A stretch of DNA of 40,814 bases from Pirellulales bacterium (GTDB lineage: Bacteria > Planctomycetota > Planctomycetia > Pirellulales > Lacipirellulaceae), in assembly GCA_028279215.1 (NCBI GenBank), contig JANQOF010000031.1, positions 1 to 40,814 of the forward strand, given 5' to 3'. Positions 35,609 to 40,814 of this stretch are shown in pieces (position 1 is the stretch's first letter; each line of letters opens with the position of its first letter). A program made the translations under genes and the position numbers. The notes below the pieces were generated by a model that did no database searches, was not told where the DNA came from, and saw only the letters and a list, made by a program, of their open reading frames with translations.

Positions 35609-36724
35609 ATGACTGCCAAACTCGCACTTGAAGATGGAACTGTATTCACTGGTACATCGATCGGAGCCGCGGGCGAAGTCGATGGCGAGGTCTGTTTCAA
35701 CACCTCGATGACGGGTTATCAGGAGATCCTGACCGATCCAAGCTACCGAGGGCAAATCGTCACGATGACCTATCCGCAGATCGGCAACTACGGTGTGAAT
35801 GCGGAGGATGTCGAGAGCGCGAAGCCGCGTCTGGCGGGGTTTGTCGTCCGCGAACACAGTCGCACGCAGAGCAATTTTCGCTGTGAGCGCAGTTTGAGCG
35901 AGTATCTCGACGAGCATGGCGTGGTCGCCATTGAATCGATCGATACCCGATCGCTTGTGCGAAGGCTTCGCTCGCAAGGTGCGATGCGCGGGGTGCTCTC
36001 GACCGTGGACCTCAACGACGCCAGTCTGGTCGCCAAAGCCCAGGCGAGCCCTGGCTTGGTAGGGCGAGACTTGGTGCAGGAGGTGGCCGCGACCGACGCT
36101 CGCGAGTGGAACGAACCGCTGAGTACGTGGACCAAGTTGAATGGTGGCAGCCGACAGCAATCGGACGATAGCCCTCACGTGGTGGCCATGGATTTTGGCA
36201 TGAAGTACAACATTCCGCGCCATCTGGTCGACATGGGCTGCCGAGTAACGGTGGTGCCGGGTAGCTACTCGGCCGACCAGATTCTCGAGATGCAGCCTGA
36301 CGGGGTGTTCCTCTCCAACGGGCCCGGCGACCCCGAGCCGATCGAGTACGCGGTGGATACCATTCGTGGTGTGCTGAATAAGAAGCCGGTGTTCGGCATC
36401 TGTCTGGGCCACCAATTGTTGTCGCTGGCGTGTGGGGCGAAGACGTTCAAAATGAAGTTCGGCCATCGTGGGGCCAACCAGCCGGTGCACGATCTGACGA
36501 CCGAGAAGGTGGAGATCACGTCGCAAAACCATGGCTTCGCGGTCGATGAGACGTCGCTGCCAGATTGCCTGGAGGTAACGCATCGCAGCTTGAACGATCA
36601 AACGATCGAAGGCGTCCGACATCGCGAGTTGCCGGCATTCTCCGTGCAATATCACCCCGAGGCTTCGAGCGGGCCGCATGACAGTCATTACCTGTTCGAT
36701 CGGTTTTACCGATCGCTCACGTGA
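35609..36724 (+). CDS. carA: Carbamoyl-phosphate synthase small subunit
   Basis: From ATG 35609 a 371-residue protein, the glutamine amidotransferase subunit that releases ammonia for CarB in pyrimidine and arginine synthesis. N-terminal domain: 'AKLALEDGTVFTGTSIGA', 'VCFNTSMTGYQEILTDPSY', 'GQIVTMTYPQIGNYG'. Class I GATase domain: 'FLSNGPGDPEP', nucleophile C265 in 'GICLGHQLLSLA', catalytic H349/E351 in 'QYHPEASSGP'. All residues are present, length normal. carB is not adjacent. An upstream frame to 35507 is open but has no homology. Confidence 0.96.
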   Translation: MTAKLALEDGTVFTGTSIGAAGEVDGEVCFNTSMTGYQEILTDPSYRGQIVTMTYPQIGNYGVNAEDVESAKPRLAGFVVREHSRTQSNFRCERSLSEYLDEHGVVAIESIDTRSLVRRLRSQGAMRGVLSTVDLNDASLVAKAQASPGLVGRDLVQEVAATDAREWNEPLSTWTKLNGGSRQQSDDSPHVVAMDFGMKYNIPRHLVDMGCRVTVVPGSYSADQILEMQPDGVFLSNGPGDPEPIEYAVDTIRGVLNKKPVFGICLGHQLLSLACGAKTFKMKFGHRGANQPVHDLTTEKVEITSQNHGFAVDETSLPDCLEVTHRSLNDQTIEGVRHRELPAFSVQYHPEASSGPHDSHYLFDRFYRSLT

Positions 36725-36761
36725 TCGTGCGTCAGGCGTGTAGCGGTATCTGGGCACGTCA

Positions 36762-36976
36762 CGGCATTGCGGCATTCTCGTTTGCCAGGTGGCAAACCGT
36801 AACCTAGTCTTCTGATGTTGCCCGGTGTGCGCCCGCAGTGCACGCATCGTACAGCGCCTTATCCACCTGCCAGCTCCACCCGACCTACTGGTCACTTCCG
36901 GTGTGCGGCGGCAGTTTTTTCCATTTTTCATGCGTGCTTCGTAGACGGCGATCCGCCCTTGGCGGCATTGCGGCAT
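36762..36976 (+). repeat. 14-bp direct repeat and palindrome downstream of carA
   Basis: CGGCATTGCGGCAT occurs exactly at 36762-36775 and 36963-36976. Just after the first copy is a perfect palindrome GTTTGCCAGGTGGCAAAC (36780-36797, 8-bp arms). The palindrome may act as carA terminator, though no U-tract follows. The 280-bp gap has no other gene signal. Confidence 0.4.
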
Positions 36977-37006
36977 GCGAAAGTAGCGCAAGCGAGTGAG
37001 CGCCCC

Positions 37007-37486
37007 GTGTCCGAGCCCGAAGAAGTCATCCGCAGTTGTATGGACGCATTGTCCAAGGACCAGGAAGAGTTCACAGCGCAAATGGCCGAAACGCTTGCCG
37101 CGCTGGAGTCCTACGAGCAGCAATTGCTTGAATGGCAAGCAAACTTGGTGAGTGACGCCGACCACCTGGCCGAACAACAGCAGGAGTTTGAGCAGCAGCA
37201 AAACCAGCTCGCCAAGCAACACGCGACCGACGTGGCGAGGACCGCCGAACTCGACCAAGCACAAGCCGAAATTGACGAACTCCGACGCCGCTTGGCCGAA
37301 GCGACCGACACACTCGTAGTCAGCGAGACTGATACCACACCCCAAACCGCAACCGCCGTGGCTACCGCTTCTAGCTCTGTGGTTGGTTTGATGGATCCAG
37401 CAGTGAGTGCCGTTGCCAAGCAGTTTCACAAGCTGCGGCAGCAGCAAGCGGCACGCCGCGGTAACCGTTCGACAGACGGAAACTGA
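37007..37486 (+). CDS. Coiled-coil protein, hypothetical (first gene of GTPase cluster)
   Basis: From GTG 37007 a 159-residue protein (ATG at 37040 is the alternative; an open frame back to 36815 looks non-coding). Residues about 15-110 form a long coiled coil rich in Q, E and A ('AETLAALESYEQQLLEWQAN', 'LDQAQAEIDELRRRLAEATD'), followed by an S/T/A-rich flexible stretch and a C-terminal basic helix ('AVAKQFHKLRQQQAARRG'). No membrane segment. Begins a run of four close same-strand genes ending with the P-loop GTPase. Probably a scaffold or adaptor. Confidence 0.62.
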   Translation: MSEPEEVIRSCMDALSKDQEEFTAQMAETLAALESYEQQLLEWQANLVSDADHLAEQQQEFEQQQNQLAKQHATDVARTAELDQAQAEIDELRRRLAEATDTLVVSETDTTPQTATAVATASSSVVGLMDPAVSAVAKQFHKLRQQQAARRGNRSTDGN

Positions 37487-37528
37487 TACAAGCCGATTCC
37501 AAAGGTAAGACCCCCAACGAGACCTCCG

Positions 37529-38842
37529 ATGCAAGCAACTATCCCCAGTGAATCGCTCACGCCCCCTTGGCCACGCTGGGCTACCATCGTGCTGCCGGTG
37601 TCGGCGACTAGCGTGTTTGTGCTCGGATGCGTGTATCAGAACCTTGCCCTGATGGCAGGCGGAGCGGTGGCGATTGCCGCCATGTGGCGGTCGGTTGGCG
37701 GTGTGAAGGGTCTCTCCCTGCACCGCCTTGCCACCCACCGCCAAGGCCCCCTGCCCTCTGAGCAACGTGCCGAGACGAGTCGTCCGGCAACCGCGCCCGA
37801 GACGCCACCCAAGCCTGCGCCGCAAACCGAGTCGCCCTCCGAGCATCGCATGAAGGCGATTGCCCAGAAGCGAAGCACTACGTCCGACTTGGTGAGTAAC
37901 ATGATTGACCAAGGCCGCTATGCACTGTTGTTGCGGCATGAAACCGCGTCGCAGCTTCAGGAGGGCGAGTTGGCCGAGGTGCTGGCCGTGATGGACGACT
38001 GCATGTCGGTCGTGCCAGCCGGCCGTGTGTTGGTGGGCGAGTATGCCGAGCGGGCCACCTGGGGGTCTGCTCCCGTATCGGCCGATTGCTCGGGCTTGGA
38101 GTATGTGGAGGGATGCTATCTCGACCGGTTCTGCGTGACGAACGAACAGTTTCAACATTTTGTCGATGATTGTGGGTACGAGCAGTTTCAACTGTGGCCC
38201 GAGGAAGCCCTGCCTGCGTTGTTCGAGTTTGTCGATCGCACAGGTGTGCCAGCTCCCGCGGGATGGAGCCACGGTGAACATCCCGAAGGCGAAGGCCGTC
38301 TGCCGGTGGTTGGTGTGAGTTGGTTCGAAGCGGCCGCCTATGCGCGCTGGGTCGGCAAGCGGTTGCCTACCGACGCTGAGTGGACCAAGGCTGGCGCTTG
38401 GCCGGTGGAAACTTCGCCTGGCCGCGTGTCGCAACGTCGTTATCCGTGGGGCGACACGTTCGAGTCGCGCCGCGCCGGCTTGTGGTCGAGTGGCCAACGC
38501 GGCCCGCGTCCGGTCGATTGTTTTGAGGAAGGTGCTTCGCTCGGTGGTGTGTATCAGCTCATTGGCAACGTTTGGGAATGGACTGGCTCGTCGCTCGACG
38601 CGACCAGCCGCGAGTTAGGTAGCTCGGGCGACGGACACAGCATGAACGTGCTCCACGGAGGAGCATTCAACACTTACTTCGAAAATCAGGCAACTTGCCA
38701 CTTCCGTAGCGGCGAGCGTCCGCTCAATCGCCGGTCGAACATCGGTTTCCGTTTGGCCTTGTCGTTCGACATCATCGCCGATCAGGATGGCCTGGCCGAT
38801 GCCGAAAATCCGACCACCGCCGAACCACCCGACGCGTCGTAG
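37529..38842 (+). CDS. Membrane-anchored SUMF1/formylglycine-enzyme-fold protein, likely non-catalytic
   Basis: A 437-residue protein. Two hydrophobic helices occupy about 16-50 (IVLPVSATSVFVLGCVY and LMAGGAVAIAAMW); a basic/proline linker to about 115 and a helical part with 'EGELAEVLAVMDDC' follow. Residues about 152-425 are the FGE-sulfatase (SUMF1) domain: 'GCYLDRFCVTNEQFQHFV', 'LPVVGVSWFEAAAYARWVGK', 'RLPTDAEWTKA', 'RYPWGDTF', 'GNVWEWTGSS', 'VLHGGAF', 'NIGFRLALS'. True FGE has a CxxxxC pair before the final arginine-rich strand; here that stretch reads 'TCHFRSGERPLNRRS', with one cysteine, so oxidation of sulfatases is unlikely. It is 42 bp after the coiled-coil gene. Confidence 0.85.
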   Translation: MQATIPSESLTPPWPRWATIVLPVSATSVFVLGCVYQNLALMAGGAVAIAAMWRSVGGVKGLSLHRLATHRQGPLPSEQRAETSRPATAPETPPKPAPQTESPSEHRMKAIAQKRSTTSDLVSNMIDQGRYALLLRHETASQLQEGELAEVLAVMDDCMSVVPAGRVLVGEYAERATWGSAPVSADCSGLEYVEGCYLDRFCVTNEQFQHFVDDCGYEQFQLWPEEALPALFEFVDRTGVPAPAGWSHGEHPEGEGRLPVVGVSWFEAAAYARWVGKRLPTDAEWTKAGAWPVETSPGRVSQRRYPWGDTFESRRAGLWSSGQRGPRPVDCFEEGASLGGVYQLIGNVWEWTGSSLDATSRELGSSGDGHSMNVLHGGAFNTYFENQATCHFRSGERPLNRRSNIGFRLALSFDIIADQDGLADAENPTTAEPPDAS

Positions 38843-38938
38843 CTTCCAGCGCCGCGTACTGCGCGGCGGCAGCAACCTTCGCGCGTGGGGGCTGTACTCA
38901 CGCTATGCCTATCCAATTCCTTTACCCCCTAAGACGCC

Positions 38939-39865
38939 ATGGCAACGCTCACTCGCTTACCCTTGGATACCTACCTGCTAGCTGGGCAGGCGGCGCCGCT
39001 TGAGTGCGCCATCTGCCAGCACGAGAATCGGGTGTCGGCCGAAATGTGTCACGTTTGCGCGGCACCGCTGTCGATTGCGCGTATCAGCATCGAGGAGAAG
39101 CGCCCCACGAGCATCGTCGCCTGCATTGGAGCCTCGAGCGCCGGAAAGACGGCCTACCTCGGCATGCTGATGGACATGCTGATGCGCGACTCGGGTTCGC
39201 TCCGTACGACGCTTCTTGGTCCCCATTCCATTTCTCTGCAACAGTCCACTACCACGGCCCTGGCCGCTGGTTGGTACCCTGACAAAACGCTTCGCGACCC
39301 CGAACATACGTGCTGGGTCCATTGTCGTGTGGAGTGTGGCCGGCGGCGGCGGCACAACGATGTGGTATTCGCCGACTTTGCCGGCGACTGCTTCATCGAG
39401 GAACTCGAGCACCCGGGCAGCTACCCCGCCGTGCGTTCGATCCTTGGCAAGTGCGCCGCAGTAATGGTTTTCGCCGACGCCCAGCGGCTTCAGTCCGGCG
39501 AGCACGACGACGACTACATTTCGCTCAAAATGCTCTCCCTCATTAGTGAACAAAACAACAAGGACAAAAAACGGAAAAAAGCCTGGACGAACCGTAGCAA
39601 ACCCACGCCGCTGGCGTTGGTGCTCACCAAGGCCGATACTACGCCCGCTTGTGCGGACGACCCCCTGACATTCGCCGAAAACCACGCCAGCGCCCTATGG
39701 CAAGACTGCCAGCGACGGTTCCCCAAATCGAATGTGTTCGCCGCGTCGGTTACCGGGTCCACCGGGTACAAACTGGTTGGTGGACGCCGCTGCCGAGTGC
39801 CGCTTCGGGTCGAACCTCATGGAATTGTCGAGCCATTTGGTTGGCTCGTCGAGAACCTTCCGTAG
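38939..39865 (+). CDS. Zinc-ribbon P-loop GTPase (double-GTPase/TRAFAC-like)
   Basis: A 308-residue protein. The N-terminus carries a zinc ribbon with C23, C26, C37, C40 (CAICQHEN...EMCHVC). Then comes a P-loop NTPase: Walker A 'GASSAGKTAYLG' with K70, switch/Walker B 'VVFADFAGDCF' and a guanine-specificity 'LTKAD' motif (about 232), followed by 'VFAASVTGSTG', equivalent to the G5 SA. This looks like the TRAFAC-type 'double-GTPase' families recently tied by computational work to NTP-dependent conflict or signalling systems in multicellular-type bacteria. It is 96 bp downstream of the SUMF1-fold gene. Probably cytoplasmic, possibly membrane-recruited through its partner. Confidence 0.82.
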   Translation: MATLTRLPLDTYLLAGQAAPLECAICQHENRVSAEMCHVCAAPLSIARISIEEKRPTSIVACIGASSAGKTAYLGMLMDMLMRDSGSLRTTLLGPHSISLQQSTTTALAAGWYPDKTLRDPEHTCWVHCRVECGRRRRHNDVVFADFAGDCFIEELEHPGSYPAVRSILGKCAAVMVFADAQRLQSGEHDDDYISLKMLSLISEQNNKDKKRKKAWTNRSKPTPLALVLTKADTTPACADDPLTFAENHASALWQDCQRRFPKSNVFAASVTGSTGYKLVGGRRCRVPLRVEPHGIVEPFGWLVENLP

Positions 39866-39908
39866 GCACGGTGCGTACCAAAAAACCCCTCCCCGCGCCT
39901 CTCTGTGT

Positions 39909-40274
39909 ATGCATCCCATGAACAAACGCCCCCACTCCCAGTTCCCTCCCGATCCCTCCTTCAGCCCCTCCCATAATCTCGTGGTGTCGAGCGCCGATGG
40001 ATTGGAAGTCGGCAGTGCCGCCCTCGAGAGACTCGAGGAACTCGACGACACCATCTTCGCCGCTCTCGATGGCGATGCCGAAGCCCTCGATCGCTCGCGG
40101 ATGCTTTGGTACGACGTGCGTCAGGAAATCGACTCCCCGCTCTTGGACGAGTCGCAAGCCCAGTACGCACGCCGCGCTCGCACCGTATGGGACGCCGCCT
40201 GCGACACCCCCGAAGACTCCCTCGCACGTGCCTTCGCCGCGCTCGAAGTCTTGGGCATGGTGGAGCAAGACTAG
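39909..40274 (+). CDS. Small acidic helical protein, hypothetical
   Basis: About 121 residues from ATG 39909 (ATG 39918 is an equal alternative). After a proline-rich N-terminus it is an acidic helical protein: 'ALERLEELDDTIFAALDGDA', 'MLWYDVRQEIDSPLLDES', 'QYARRARTVWDAA'. Small proteins with 'DxIFAALDGDxEAL' and 'W...SREQYxRxAxxVW' are common in planctomycetes and unassigned. Last gene of the cluster; its TAG stop is shared with the start of MITE copy 2. The frame open upstream to 39732 overlaps the GTPase gene and is not used. Confidence 0.65.
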   Translation: MHPMNKRPHSQFPPDPSFSPSHNLVVSSADGLEVGSAALERLEELDDTIFAALDGDAEALDRSRMLWYDVRQEIDSPLLDESQAQYARRARTVWDAACDTPEDSLARAFAALEVLGMVEQD

Positions 40275-40432
40275 AGCGTGCTTCGGCTAGCTGTAGCGAT
40301 GTTGGCGCAAACGAGTCAAATCTGGCAAGGCGGCCGAAGCAGGCGAATCTGCAGGATTCGTCGATAGCAGGCCAACGTAGCCAGATGCATACGCAGTAAG
40401 CGGGTACGCTAAAGATAGGCGAAGGGCGCTCT
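40273..40432 (+). mobile_element. MITE-like element, copy 2 (160 bp)
   Basis: AGAGCG...CGCTCT bounded, inverted relative to copy 1 at 23784-23942 and about 93% identical by eye, with the same internal hairpin (GAATC/GATTC). The last two bases of the preceding gene's TAG are the first two of the element. No coding capacity. The outer flanks on both sides read CTAG at this copy. Confidence 0.85.
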
Positions 40433-40814
40433 AGTAGGCGGTGGGCGGCAAAAAAATCAACTCTAGGGTTGCCCCGCCTTTTGTCCATTTTGTCCTCAAT
40501 ACCGAAAAACGATTCTAGGCGACTTTATTCGTCCCCCACTATCCCCTTCGAAGTTCGTTTTCCTCTGTTTTTCTCGGTGTGTTTTCATTTTCCAAGGGGA
40601 GTTGAATTGTCCATTTTGTCCGTTGGTGCGTGGCGAAGAGACAATTGAGGGCGCCAACTCCCTACCTCTAACATCAAAAATGGGCGGACGTCCGCCGGGG
40701 TGGTGAGTGGCTCAACTCCGCGCGCGGCAAGAATTGTCGGGCAGGTGGAAGGATGCACTCGAGGTTTCGATAGGGAGACAAAGCCCTACCCTCGTTGGCC
40801 AACACATCCCACAA
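40433..40814. other. Intergenic region at the window end, no gene seen
   Basis: No coding frame with features. It contains an exact 15-bp direct repeat TTGTCCATTTTGTCC at 40481-40495 and 40607-40621, T-rich sequence between, and a perfect 14-bp palindrome GGCGGACGTCCGCC at 40683-40696. A regulatory region for a gene beyond the window is plausible. Confidence 0.5.

Noticed and set aside
34697-38497. A 1266-codon open frame on the minus strand
   Set aside because: It runs antisense through the nucleotidyltransferase, carA, coiled-coil and SUMF1 genes, which have clear family motifs; the antisense product is R/H/L-rich with no domain. It reflects codon bias (few stops in this antisense phase).

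Overview
The window looks like chromosomal DNA of a planctomycete, most likely of the order Pirellulales. The evidence is an ECF sigma factor fused to a membrane segment and an envelope-type domain, a DUF1207 outer-membrane-like protein, a PEP-CTERM protein, an elongation factor G of the 'AHIDSGKTT' (mitochondrial EFG1-like) type, small planctomycete-style proteins of the 'PFxPFxIxLxNG' kind, moderately high GC, weak Shine-Dalgarno sequences, and genes arranged singly or in short operons. No rRNA, tRNA, CRISPR array, transposase or phage gene was recognised.

Layout. 0.4-5.7 kb: an SDR epimerase, a small and apparently frame-disturbed membrane/coiled-coil protein, a GH63-type glucosidase, and a convergent secreted beta-propeller glycosidase. 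5.7-9.7 kb: a secreted TPR protein ending in a strong terminator, then a convergent pair of membrane genes (a CPBP/CAAX-type protease and a 99-residue protein). 10-15.5 kb: fusA with a structured leader, a PqaA-like secreted hydrolase, and an ABC-F ATPase (uup). 15.7-18.5 kb: ligA with an insertion inside its zinc finger, and a YqaB-like HAD phosphatase. 18.5-23.3 kb: the ECF sigma fusion, a TGS1-like RNA cap-type methyltransferase, a DHFR/RibD-like reductase, and a PEP-CTERM protein. 23.9-26.2 kb: DUF1207, then two genes tied to thiamine (MTH1187-type binding protein and YjbQ). 26.2-29.3 kb: four minor-pseudopilin-like genes resembling GspH, J, I and K. 29.5-33 kb: an operon of a SHOCT membrane protein, a flavin reductase and LhgO, followed by a DUF4105 lipoprotein. 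33.3-36.7 kb: an AlaC-like aminotransferase, a small NG-type protein, a 31-codon coupled ORF, a nucleotidyltransferase-like protein and carA. 37-40.3 kb: coiled-coil protein, membrane-anchored SUMF1-like protein, zinc-ribbon P-loop GTPase and small helical protein. The last 0.4 kb has no gene.

The most unusual points are these. (1) Two inverted copies of a roughly 160-bp MITE-like element, about 93% identical by eye, both begin inside the TAG stop codon of the preceding gene (23784-23942 and 40273-40432). A different palindromic element does the same at 21279. (2) The 37.0-40.3 kb cluster joins a zinc-ribbon GTPase to a membrane SUMF1-fold protein that appears to lack the FGE cysteine pair; this is the best candidate for an undescribed system. 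(3) The ECF sigma fusion has an internal ribosome binding site and start that could release its membrane/envelope half as a separate protein. Function assignments rest on recognising motifs by eye; no database search was run.
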